In this document: positions 25,925 to 34,544 of the stretch, in pieces
How the letters are laid out: every line of letters begins with the position of its first letter
Numbering within the stretch: position 1 is the stretch's first letter
The notes under the pieces: model-generated
Told to the model about the DNA's origin: nothing
What the model saw: the letters and a program-made list of their open reading frames with translations, nothing else
Databases searched by the model: none
Source of the DNA: Pseudomonadota bacterium
Lineage (GTDB): Bacteria; Pseudomonadota; Alphaproteobacteria; Azospirillales; Azospirillaceae
Direction: 5' to 3'
DNA length: 37,437 nucleotides
NCBI GenBank assembly: GCA_023411035.1
Contig: JAEYPE010000046.1
Span: 1 to 37,437 of the forward strand
Made by a program: the position numbers and the translations under genes

Positions 25925-26260
25925 TCAGTACAGGCGCCCGCCGTTCGGCACGGACTGACCGGGGCCGACCAGCACCACCTCTCCCTCCGCATCGGGCAGA
26001 CCCAGGCAAAGGACCTCGCTGGTGAAGGGGCCGATGCGCTTGGGCGGGAAATTCACCACCGCCAGAACCTGCCGGCCCACCAGTTCGTCCAGCGTGTAAT
26101 GGCGCGTGATCTGGGCGGAACTGCGCCGGGTGCCGATCTCCGGCCCGAAATCGACGGTCAGCTTGTAGGCGGGCTTGCGCGCCTCCGGAAAGGGTTCCGC
26201 CGCGATGATGGTGCCAACGCGGATGTCCACCTTCAGGAAATCGTCGTAGCTGATGCTCAC
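25925..26260 (-). CDS. CsaA-like tRNA-binding domain protein
   Basis: A 111-residue stand-alone tRNA-binding (OB-fold) protein of the CsaA/YgjH-type family. The N-terminus FLKVDIRVGTIIAAEPFPEARKP-like start, the middle HYTLDELVGRQVLAVVNFPPKRIGPFTSEVL and the end LVGPGQSVPNGGRLY are the family pattern, and the length matches CsaA. I chose the GTG at 26260 with AGGGACG upstream; a frame open further upstream reads into low-complexity sequence across a terminator. Bacillus CsaA has been described as a chaperone with export-related activity, but the role of alphaproteobacterial members is not settled. Confidence 0.88.
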   Translation of the reverse strand: MSISYDDFLKVDIRVGTIIAAEPFPEARKPAYKLTVDFGPEIGTRRSSAQITRHYTLDELVGRQVLAVVNFPPKRIGPFTSEVLCLGLPDAEGEVVLVGPGQSVPNGGRLY

Positions 26261-26331
26261 GGTTCTCGTCCCTGCCCTGTTGCGGTCGTTGCGGGCAAGG
26301 CTAGCACCAGCGCAGCCGAAGCTGAAACGCG

Positions 26332-26359
26332 AAAGGGCCGCCCCGATGGGCGGCCCTTT
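26332..26359 (-). terminator. Terminator of the phasin gene
   Basis: AAAGGGCCGCCC and GGGCGGCCCTTT are perfect 12-bp arms around CGAT, 25 bases beyond the phasin stop codon and before the CsaA-like gene, which is on the same strand. The T-tract is only three bases, so it is an intrinsic terminator of moderate strength. Confidence 0.8.
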
Positions 26360-26384
26360 GCGGCACTCCCTGGCGGGAGAGACT

Positions 26385-26816
26385 TTACTTCTTGGCGATG
26401 GCGGCCTTGACCTCGTCCAGGCTCTCCGACACGCGCTTGGACAGCACGTCGGCGGCCTCGGTGTTGGACTTGGCGACCAGCTCGGCCAGCTCCTTGGCGT
26501 TGGCGAGGGCCTTCTCAAAGGCAACCTTCACCAGCTCGGCCTGCTTGGCGGCCTTCTCTTCCGGCGTGCCGGCAGCGGCGACCTGATTCACGTAGCTGCT
26601 GGCTTCCTCGACGGAGGAGCGGACGATCTCGGCCTGGCGGCGCAGCACGGCCTGGAAACCCTCGATCGCGAGCTGGTTGGCGGCGGTCACCGCCTCGATG
26701 TTCTTGCGCTGGCTCGCCAGAATGGACTCGACGTCAAGGCCGGGCACCTTGTAATCGCCCAGCACCTTGGACAGATCGAACTCGAGGAACGGGTTACCGG
26801 ACGACTGCTTGGCCAT
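26385..26816 (-). CDS. Phasin-family protein
   Basis: A 143-residue amphipathic-helical phasin, the protein coat of polyhydroxyalkanoate granules. Near the N-terminus NPFLEFDLSKVLGDYKVPGLDVESILASQ is followed by KNIEAVTAANQLAIEGFQAVLRRQ, the core signature, then Ala/Glu/Lys-rich helices to the end; there is no signal or membrane segment. The ATG at 26816 has GGGGGTGAG upstream, and a sigma-70 promoter at 26878–26906 lies inside the longer open frame, which rules out the earlier start. It is a single gene with its own promoter and terminator. The polymer genes phaC, phaA and phaB are not in the window. Confidence 0.92.
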   Translation of the reverse strand: MAKQSSGNPFLEFDLSKVLGDYKVPGLDVESILASQRKNIEAVTAANQLAIEGFQAVLRRQAEIVRSSVEEASSYVNQVAAAGTPEEKAAKQAELVKVAFEKALANAKELAELVAKSNTEAADVLSKRVSESLDEVKAAIAKK

Positions 26817-26877
26817 GGTTCTCACCCCCGACGAAAGGATTTGCGGGCATGCTGCGGCGCAGCAAACCTGTGGCGCG

Positions 26878-26906
26878 ACTATGCAGATTGCCAAAATGAT
26901 AGTCAA
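26878..26906 (-). promoter_or_regulatory. Sigma-70-type promoter of the phasin gene
   Basis: On the minus strand TTGACT (26906–26901) and CATAGT (26883–26878) are 17 bases apart. The leader would be about 55 bases. Six-base inverted arms GACTAT and ATAGTC (26877–26882, 26899–26904) overlap both hexamers, so a regulator bound there would block polymerase. Confidence 0.65.
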
Positions 26907-26952
26907 CGCTCTTGTGCGTCGCACCAGGGGTTAAACCGCGTCCCACGGAACC

Positions 26953-27675
26953 TCAACCAGCGGACGCACCTCGCGGTTCCCCCGAGTCCGGCGGCGCCGT
27001 CCGTGATTCGAAGGGAGAGGCACGCCCGGATCTGCGGCGTAATGCCTCAGCCCAGCGCTCCGCCCTCCGCAGTTCCGAATCAAGCGCCGCCATGGTGCGG
27101 GACAGGTCGGCGCTGTCGTCCGCCAGGAAAACGCGCATGACCCGCGCCTGCACCGCGCCCAGCCCGGCGGTGAGCAGCGCGCCGCCGGGCCGGTCGGCCT
27201 CCACCCCCGCGGCGCGCAGCATCCAGGCCATGGACCGGCCGAAATGGCGGGAGAAGGCCAGCGCGGTCAGCGGTTCCCGCCGCAGATCGCGGACGACCGA
27301 GCGCAGCCCGTCCCGGTAGGGCAGCAGCGCGTCATAGCGGCGCATCATCACGTCGAACAGCCGGTCGCGGGCGCTTTCCTCCGGATCGGCGGGCGCACCG
27401 TCGGCAAGGACCGCGGTGTCGGCGACCCGCGACACCGCGGCCAGCACGTCGGAGCGGTCGGGAAAGCGCCGGTAGAAGACGTCCGGCGGCACCCCCGCCG
27501 CCCGCGCGATCTCCATCAGCCCGGTGTGGCGCCAGCCCTGCCCGGCGGCGAGCCGCATCGCCGCGGCGGCCACCCGCTGGTCCAGCGTGTCGGCGCCTCC
27601 CCCTCCCGCGTCGTTCCCTTCGACGTCGGGGGCGTCCGGATCGGTCTTCCAGGGGGTGTCGGCGGTGTCGTCCAT
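26953..27675 (-). CDS. TetR-family transcriptional regulator
   Basis: A 240-residue regulator. After a disordered acidic start (about 1–35), the TetR DNA-binding helices run from about 36 to 85: RVAAAAMRLAAGQGWRHTGLMEIARAAGVPPDVFYRRFPDRSDVL, with the FYRRFPDR turn typical of the family. The C-terminal ligand domain has RRYDALLPYRDGLRSVVRDLRREP, which resembles the helices of COQ9-like TetR relatives, but I cannot assign a ligand. The ATG at 27675 has AAGAGG about ten bases before it. It lies 56 bases after the membrane glycosyltransferase gene on the same strand, so the two may be co-transcribed. Phasin follows it but has a separate promoter. Confidence 0.85.
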   Translation of the reverse strand: MDDTADTPWKTDPDAPDVEGNDAGGGGADTLDQRVAAAAMRLAAGQGWRHTGLMEIARAAGVPPDVFYRRFPDRSDVLAAVSRVADTAVLADGAPADPEESARDRLFDVMMRRYDALLPYRDGLRSVVRDLRREPLTALAFSRHFGRSMAWMLRAAGVEADRPGGALLTAGLGAVQARVMRVFLADDSADLSRTMAALDSELRRAERWAEALRRRSGRASPFESRTAPPDSGEPRGASAG

Positions 27676-27731
27676 GGGGTCGAACCTCTTGGGATTCCTG
27701 CCCCCATGATGTGGGATGTTCTCGTCCCGCC

Positions 27732-29363
27732 TCAACCGGGGCGGCAGAAGGGGAAGGGCTCGACCCGCTTCATATAGGTGGGAATCCAGCCGCACTGGCC
27801 GGCGGGGTTGGGCAGGCGGATGGCCTCGATGGCGGGCCAGACCTGGGCAACCACCACCACCAGCGCCACCGTGCCGAAGATCCAGCGGCGCGTCCGGGCG
27901 CGCTCCAGAAGGCCGGGCAGGCGCAGCAGCACCCAGGCCGCGGCCAGCCCCATCAGCGGGTCCGTGTAGGCGGCGTAGGCCCGCTGGAACCCGCGCAGGG
28001 AGAACAGCGTCTCCAGCCCCCAGGCGACCAGCAGCAGAAGCGCCGCCTGCGCCGCCGCGGCCCGCTCGCCCCGGCGCCACAGGACGATGCAGCCGCCGAT
28101 GATGAACCACTCCACCACGACGGTCTGGGGGATGTTGTCGGGATGGAAGACGATGGTGCGGATCGCCAGCGTGCGCCACAGCCCCTTCGCCAGCAGCATC
28201 GCCAGACCGTCGGACAGCACCTGCTCCTGCCCCTGGAGCGCGGCCTGATGCTTCCAGGTGGTGAAGACGAACATGTGCTCGATCAGGTTGGCGACGGCGA
28301 TGACGTTCTGCTCATGCGGGCGGAGCGTCAGGGCGAGCACGCCGAGCGCCAGCCCCAGCGCGACCGCCGCCATGGCCGCCGCCGCATAGGACGCGCGCAC
28401 CCGCCACACCGCCGCATAGACCGCCATGCCGAGGAAGACCCAGCCGACGATGATCCCCTGATAGATCCCCGACAGCCCACCGCCGACCGGTCGGTAAGGG
28501 TAGAGCGACCGGCCTGCGTCAGCGATGCCGTGCTGGATCAGGGCCACCGCCGGCAAGGCCGCCGCTCCCGCCGCCAGCGCCAGAATCGCGGCGGTGATCC
28601 AGTGGGGTCCGCCCTCCCCCGCGAAGCGGCGCCCGAAGGCCAGCGCGATCACCGGAATGCCCAGCGCCAGGAAGATCGCCTGGATCTTCGTCACCACCGC
28701 CAGCCCGGCCAGCAATCCGGCCAGCCCGAGCAGCAGCAGTGGCCGCCAACCCGGCGCGGTGCGGATGGCGACCAGCACCAGAAGAAGCGCCGTCACCACG
28801 AAGGAGGCCGACAGCAGGTCGGTGCGCATCTGACGCGCCTGGGTGGACAGGCCGATGCCGAAGGCCATCACCACGGCGGCCAGGAAGGCCACCCGCCGGT
28901 CCCCCACCAGCGCACGGACGATGTTGGCGTAGACCAGCGCGAAACAGGTGGTGACGAGGATGGACAGCGCCCGCCCGGCCTCCACCAGATTTTGCCAGGC
29001 CGCGTTGTAGGCGGCGGTGTCGGCGGCGGGCGGCAGGCCGGACAAGGTGATGACCGGCATCAGCCCCAGCGCGTGCAGCAGCCGGTACCAGACCTCGATC
29101 ACCAGGAAATAGGTGTAGCCGGGATGGTCGAAATACTCCTGGGGCAGACCCTCGTTGAAGAGAAGCCCGTGATAGGCCAGCACCAGATCCTGATCGGCGT
29201 GCGACCAGTAGGGGGTGTGGAAGCCGATCGCCAGCGCCGACACCACCATCACCGCCGCCAGCGCCGCGCACAGCCCCCACCAGGGCCAGCGGTCCAGCGC
29301 TCCGGCGGAGGAAGAGAGCATGGCCGGACGGGGCGGGACGGCGCTGCGGTCCAGGGATGACAT
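27732..29363 (-). CDS. Predicted GT-C membrane glycosyltransferase
   Basis: A 543-residue protein with about eleven to twelve membrane helices. After helix 1 comes a periplasmic loop with acidic residues in SHADQDLVLAYHGLLFNEG and EYFDHPGYTYFLVIEVWYRLL, the arrangement of GT-C (ArnT/PMT-like) enzymes, which move sugars from polyprenyl-phosphate carriers at the outer face of the inner membrane. Hydrophobic pairs such as LLLLGLAGLLAGLAVVTKIQAIFLALG follow. The C-terminus has a short loop with two Cys (AGQCGW, FPFC). The ATG at 29363 has only a weak ribosome site. Divergent from hflX. The acceptor is unknown, and it could be another polytopic envelope enzyme. Confidence 0.7.
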   Translation of the reverse strand: MSSLDRSAVPPRPAMLSSSAGALDRWPWWGLCAALAAVMVVSALAIGFHTPYWSHADQDLVLAYHGLLFNEGLPQEYFDHPGYTYFLVIEVWYRLLHALGLMPVITLSGLPPAADTAAYNAAWQNLVEAGRALSILVTTCFALVYANIVRALVGDRRVAFLAAVVMAFGIGLSTQARQMRTDLLSASFVVTALLLVLVAIRTAPGWRPLLLLGLAGLLAGLAVVTKIQAIFLALGIPVIALAFGRRFAGEGGPHWITAAILALAAGAAALPAVALIQHGIADAGRSLYPYRPVGGGLSGIYQGIIVGWVFLGMAVYAAVWRVRASYAAAAMAAVALGLALGVLALTLRPHEQNVIAVANLIEHMFVFTTWKHQAALQGQEQVLSDGLAMLLAKGLWRTLAIRTIVFHPDNIPQTVVVEWFIIGGCIVLWRRGERAAAAQAALLLLVAWGLETLFSLRGFQRAYAAYTDPLMGLAAAWVLLRLPGLLERARTRRWIFGTVALVVVVAQVWPAIEAIRLPNPAGQCGWIPTYMKRVEPFPFCRPG

Positions 29364-29463
29364 GGCGGGAGTATGTCCAGAGGTTACACGCCACCGGTTT
29401 GTGCACGATTCCAGGCGGATTTGGAACCGCGGCGGCGGCGGGCTGTTTTTTGCGGACCCACAA

Positions 29464-29489
29464 CTCTTGATCGCCACAGCTCTTGATCG
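29464..29489 (+). repeat. 10-bp direct repeat before hflX
   Basis: CTCTTGATCG occurs at 29464–29473 and 29480–29489, a period of 16 bases, 20 bases before the hflX ATG. An AAGGAA site follows the second copy. It may be a protein-binding site or a small duplication. Confidence 0.7.
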
Positions 29490-29508
29490 AAGGAACGGTA
29501 CCAGCACG

Positions 29509-30888
<1,380 letters not shown>

Positions 30889-30900
<12 letters not shown>

Positions 30901-30919
30901 CGGGAAGCGTTCCGCTTTC
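30889..30919 (+). terminator. Possible hflX terminator over the stop codon
   Basis: GAAAGCGG and CCGCTTTC are perfect 8-bp arms with a 15-base loop that contains the end of hflX. No T-run follows, so this is a weak call. Confidence 0.35.
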
Positions 30920-31006
30920 TGAGACGCGCTGAAACCACCGCCGCTCTCCAGCGTTGATGCGGGCAGGCCGGTCACAAACCCGCCATGACCAGGAGGAGGC
31001 AGCCCC

Positions 31007-31417
31007 ATGACCCAGAAGCCGGAACAGAAACGGGCCGAGCGCGTCCGGCGCCGTGCCCACGACATCTGGGAGCGGGAGGGCCGTCCCCACGGCCGCCACG
31101 ACGAGCATTGGGGTCAGGCCGAAGCGGAGGTCGATGACGAAATCCGCGCCGAGCGGCAGGCTGCGGAAACCGAAAGCAGCGCCCCGGACGCCCCACCGAA
31201 GCGCCGCCGCAAGGCCGCAACGGACAAGCCCAAAGCCGACAGGCCCGAAGCGGAACGAGGTGGCGGCACCCGCGCGGCGGCGGAAAACCTGTCGGCGGTG
31301 GCCGCGGGGCGGACGGAACAGACCGGCACCACCAAGACCAGCGGCCAGATCTCCCGCGGCGGTGCCGCCAGCGGAAAGCCGGGAAAGGCGTCGCGCCGGG
31401 ACGCCTCACGCGGATAA
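31007..31417 (+). CDS. DUF2934-domain protein
   Basis: A 136-residue hydrophilic protein. Residues about 9–42 match the DUF2934 motif (RVRRRAHDIWEREGRPHGR, then HWGQAEAEV), a short helical domain common in Alphaproteobacteria, including Azospirillum, and of unknown function. The rest is low-complexity and basic, rich in Ala, Lys, Arg, Gly and Thr, and probably unfolded; it could bind nucleic acid. The ATG is preceded by GGAGGAGG seven bases away, a strong site. No signal peptide or membrane segment. Many such genes respond to stress or starvation, but nothing here shows it. Confidence 0.85.
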   Translation: MTQKPEQKRAERVRRRAHDIWEREGRPHGRHDEHWGQAEAEVDDEIRAERQAAETESSAPDAPPKRRRKAATDKPKADRPEAERGGGTRAAAENLSAVAAGRTEQTGTTKTSGQISRGGAASGKPGKASRRDASRG

Positions 31418-31468
31418 GGGTGCGGGGGCGCTCCTCTTCTTCCTCCGCAAACCTTCCATGTCCCGTCT

Positions 31469-31501
31469 GCCGGAAAAGGGCCGGAAAAGGGCCGAAAAAG
31501 G
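31469..31501 (+). repeat. 11-bp tandem repeat, three copies, ilvD leader
   Basis: GCCGGAAAAGG at 31469–31479 and 31480–31490, then GCCGAAAAAGG at 31491–31501, back to back with one mismatch in the last. The period is close to one DNA helix turn. It lies 90 bases before the ilvD ATG. Confidence 0.85.
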
Positions 31502-31591
31502 GAACGAGAGGTCTGGTTTCTGCCTTTCCGGATTGCTAGTGTTGCTGCCCCTGCGCTTCCGCACGCAATGTTCGATCCCTGAGGTAGAGAC

Positions 31592-33457
31592 ATGCCGCAT
31601 TATCGCTCCCGCACTTCCACGCACGGCCGCAACATGGCGGGCGCCCGCGGCCTGTGGCGCGCGACGGGCATGAAGGACGGCGATTTCGGCAAGCCGATCA
31701 TCGCCATCGCCAATTCCTTCACCCAGTTCGTGCCGGGGCACGTCCACCTGAAGGATCTGGGCCAGCTCGTCGCCCGCGAGATCGAGAAGGCCGGCGGCGT
31801 CGCCAAGGAATTCAACACCATCGCCGTGGACGACGGCATCGCCATGGGCCACGACGGCATGCTCTACAGCCTGCCCTCGCGCGAGTTGATCGCGGACGCG
31901 GTGGAGTATATGGTGAACGCCCATTGCGCCGACGCGCTGGTCTGCATCTCCAACTGCGACAAGATCACGCCCGGCATGCTGATGGCCGCCATGCGGCTGA
32001 ACATTCCGGCGGTCTTCGTGTCGGGCGGCCCGATGGAGGCCGGCAAGGTCAACTGGCGCGGCAAGACCAAGGCCGTGGACCTGATCGACGCCATGGTCGC
32101 CGCCGCCGATCCGACCGTGAGCGACGAGGAGGCGGCGGAGATGGAGCGCGGCTCCTGCCCGACCTGCGGCTCCTGCTCCGGCATGTTCACCGCCAACTCC
32201 ATGAACTGCCTGACCGAGGCGCTGGGCCTTTCCCTGCCGGGCAACGGCACGATCCTGGCGACCCACGCCGACCGCAAGGAGCTGTTCCTCGCCGCCGGCC
32301 GCATGGCCGTGGAACTGTGCCGCCGCTGGTACCAGGAGGACGACGCCACGGCCCTGCCCCGCGGCATCGCCACCTTCGAGGCGTTCGAGAACGCCATGAC
32401 GCTGGACATCGCCATGGGCGGCTCCACCAACACGGTGCTGCACCTGCTGGCCGCCGCGCAGGAGGGGCAGGTGCCCTTCACCATGGCCGACATCGACCGG
32501 CTGTCGCGCCGCGTGCCGAACGTCTGCAAGGTCGCCCCGGCGGTGTCCGATGTCCACATCGAGGACGTGCACAAGGCCGGCGGCATCTTCGGCATCCTCG
32601 GCGAACTCGACCGCGCCGGCCTGCTGAACCGCGAGGTCCCCACCGTCCACGCCAAGACGCTGGGCGAGGCGCTGGACCGCTGGGACGTGAAGCGCACCCA
32701 GGACGAGGGCGTGCACACCATGTACAAGGCCGCCCCCGGCGGCATCCCGACGACCATCGCCTTCAGCCAGGACAAGCGCTGGCCCGACCTGGATCTCGAC
32801 CGCGAGAAGGGCGTCATCCGCTCCGTCGACAGCGCCTTCAGCAAGGACGGCGGCCTCGCCGTGCTGTTCGGCAACATCGCGGAGAAGGGCTGCATCGTGA
32901 AGACGGCGGGCGTGGACGCCTCCAACCTCGTCTTCGCCGGCCCGGCCCGCGTGTTCGAAAGCCAGGACGCGGCGGTGGAAGCCATCCTCGGCGATGTGGT
33001 GAAGGCGGGCGACGTGGTGGTCATCCGCTATGAAGGCCCGCGCGGCGGCCCCGGCATGCAGGAGATGCTGTACCCGACCAGCTATCTGAAGTCGAAGGGT
33101 CTGGGCAAGGCCTGCGCCCTGGTCACCGACGGGCGCTTCTCCGGCGGCACCTCGGGCCTGTCGATCGGTCACGCCTCGCCGGAAGCGGCGCAGGGCGGCG
33201 CCATCGGTCTGGTCCAGGACGGCGACCGGATCGAGATCGACATCCCCAACCGCAAGATCAGCCTCGCCGTGTCGGACGAGGAGTTGCAGCGCCGCCGCGA
33301 TGCGGAGAACGCCAAGGGCGCCGACGCCTGGAAGCCGGCCAACCGCAACCGCGTCGTCTCCCCGGCGCTGCGCGCCTACGCCGCCCTGACCACCAGCGCC
33401 GACCGCGGCGCGGTCCGCGACGTGTCGCAGGTGGAAGGAATCGCGGTGAAGCGCTGA
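31592..33457 (+). CDS. ilvD: Dihydroxy-acid dehydratase
   Basis: A 621-residue enzyme that dehydrates 2,3-dihydroxy-isovalerate and its methylvalerate analogue in isoleucine and valine synthesis. The iron-sulfur cluster cysteines are Cys122 (SNCDKITPGM), Cys192 and Cys195 (CPTCGSCSGMFTANSMN), as in E. coli IlvD. TDGRFSGGTSGLSIGHASPEA near the C-terminus is a further signature. The start has GAGGTAGAGAC before it. It stands alone, followed by a strong terminator; the other ilv genes are not here. Its leader holds a tandem repeat and an in-frame run of Leu and Val codons. Confidence 0.97.
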   Translation: MPHYRSRTSTHGRNMAGARGLWRATGMKDGDFGKPIIAIANSFTQFVPGHVHLKDLGQLVAREIEKAGGVAKEFNTIAVDDGIAMGHDGMLYSLPSRELIADAVEYMVNAHCADALVCISNCDKITPGMLMAAMRLNIPAVFVSGGPMEAGKVNWRGKTKAVDLIDAMVAAADPTVSDEEAAEMERGSCPTCGSCSGMFTANSMNCLTEALGLSLPGNGTILATHADRKELFLAAGRMAVELCRRWYQEDDATALPRGIATFEAFENAMTLDIAMGGSTNTVLHLLAAAQEGQVPFTMADIDRLSRRVPNVCKVAPAVSDVHIEDVHKAGGIFGILGELDRAGLLNREVPTVHAKTLGEALDRWDVKRTQDEGVHTMYKAAPGGIPTTIAFSQDKRWPDLDLDREKGVIRSVDSAFSKDGGLAVLFGNIAEKGCIVKTAGVDASNLVFAGPARVFESQDAAVEAILGDVVKAGDVVVIRYEGPRGGPGMQEMLYPTSYLKSKGLGKACALVTDGRFSGGTSGLSIGHASPEAAQGGAIGLVQDGDRIEIDIPNRKISLAVSDEELQRRRDAENAKGADAWKPANRNRVVSPALRAYAALTTSADRGAVRDVSQVEGIAVKR

Positions 33458-33479
33458 TCTCTTTCCCGAAGCGCAGTCC

Positions 33480-33516
33480 AACGGCGCCGTGGCGATCCAC
33501 GGCGCCGTTTCTTTTT
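33480..33516 (+). terminator. Intrinsic terminator of ilvD
   Basis: AACGGCGCCGTGG and CCACGGCGCCGTT are perfect 13-bp arms with a CGAT loop, followed by TTTCTTTTT. This is a textbook rho-independent terminator 23 bases after the ilvD stop. Confidence 0.95.
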
Positions 33517-33580
33517 GGGGATGCGGCGTTCGACGGGAGCCGGTGGACAGGGGCGCGCCCTTCCGGCAAAAGTCTCCGCC

Positions 33581-34543
33581 ATGTCCATCCTCAGCGCCAC
33601 GTCCGCTTCCACCTCATCCGAATCGGCGATTTCGCGGCGCGTCGGCATCGTCGACGCGGCACGCGGCATGGCGCTGCTCGCCATGGCCCTGTATCACGGG
33701 TCCTGGGACCTGAATTATCTGGGGCTGGCCGATTTCGACCTGTTCAGCGATCCGCTGTGGCTGGCCGCGCGCACCGGCATCCTCGGCAGTTTCCTGATCC
33801 TGTCGGGGCTCAGCCTCGTCCTGGCGACGGAGGGCGGGATCGACCGTTCCCGCTTCCTGCGGCGCTTCGCCCTGCTGGTTCTGGCCGCGGGCGGCGTGTC
33901 GGCGGTGTCGGTGGCGATGTTCCCGGACAGCCCGATCTTCTTCGGCGTGCTGCACCATATGGCGGTGGCGAGCCTGCTCGGCCTTCTGCTGCTGCGCCTG
34001 CCCTGGCCGGTGCTTCTGCTGATGGGGGTGGGGGTGATCGCGGTGGGAAGGACGGTCGCCCTGCCCCTGTTCGACGAGCCCTGGCTGCGCTGGGTCGGGT
34101 TGATGACCTTCGAGCCGGAGTCGCACGACTATGTGCCGCTCTTTCCCTGGTTCGGCGGCTTCCTGTTCGGGATGGCGCTGGGGCGGCTGTGGCGGCCCGG
34201 CCCGGCGGCGGTTCCGGGCGGAACGCCGGGGCGCTGGTTCGCCTGGGCCGGGCGGCACAGCCTGGCGGTCTATCTGTTGCACCAGCCCGTGCTGTTCGGC
34301 TTGCTGTCGCTTCTGGCGATGGGAATCGGCACCGACCCGGCGGACGTGCGCAGCTTCCTGACATCCTGCGAGGCGACCTGCACCGCCAGCGGAGGCGAGG
34401 CTGCGCACTGCGTCACCACCTGCCGCTGTGTGTCCGACGATCTGAACCGTGCCGGCCTGTGGTCCGATTTCATCAACGACCGCCTGACCGCCGACAACAC
34501 CCGCAAGGTGGATGGCCTTATCCAGAGTTGCGGCAACCGCTAG
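33581..34543 (+). CDS. DUF1624/HGSNAT-type membrane acyltransferase with Cys-rich tail
   Basis: A 320-residue integral membrane protein. RRVGIVDAARGMALLAMALYHGSWDLNYLGL starts the DUF1624 (heparan-alpha-glucosaminide N-acetyltransferase catalytic) domain, whose family moves acetyl groups across membranes; GRHSLAVYLLHQPVLFG is its conserved C-terminal helix start. Seven or eight helices fill residues 20–250. Beyond them is a soluble tail with Cys263, 267, 277, 281, 283 and 317: CX3C-X9-CX3C plus two more, which suggests disulfides or metal binding. I took the ATG at 33581; an earlier in-frame ATG lies near the ilvD terminator. The ribosome site is weak. Its stop is one base from that of the convergent YihY gene. 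Substrate unknown. Confidence 0.82.
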   Translation: MSILSATSASTSSESAISRRVGIVDAARGMALLAMALYHGSWDLNYLGLADFDLFSDPLWLAARTGILGSFLILSGLSLVLATEGGIDRSRFLRRFALLVLAAGGVSAVSVAMFPDSPIFFGVLHHMAVASLLGLLLLRLPWPVLLLMGVGVIAVGRTVALPLFDEPWLRWVGLMTFEPESHDYVPLFPWFGGFLFGMALGRLWRPGPAAVPGGTPGRWFAWAGRHSLAVYLLHQPVLFGLLSLLAMGIGTDPADVRSFLTSCEATCTASGGEAAHCVTTCRCVSDDLNRAGLWSDFINDRLTADNTRKVDGLIQSCGNR

Positions 34544-34544
34544 C

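Noticed and set aside
31418..31591. Riboswitch or T-box in the ilvD leader
   Set aside because: No conserved riboswitch core or T-box sequence is visible, and T-boxes are rare in Proteobacteria; only the repeat and the codon run stand out.
31406..33481. A 691-codon open frame on the minus strand
   Set aside because: Antisense of ilvD, whose cysteine ligands and C-terminal signature are all on the plus strand.
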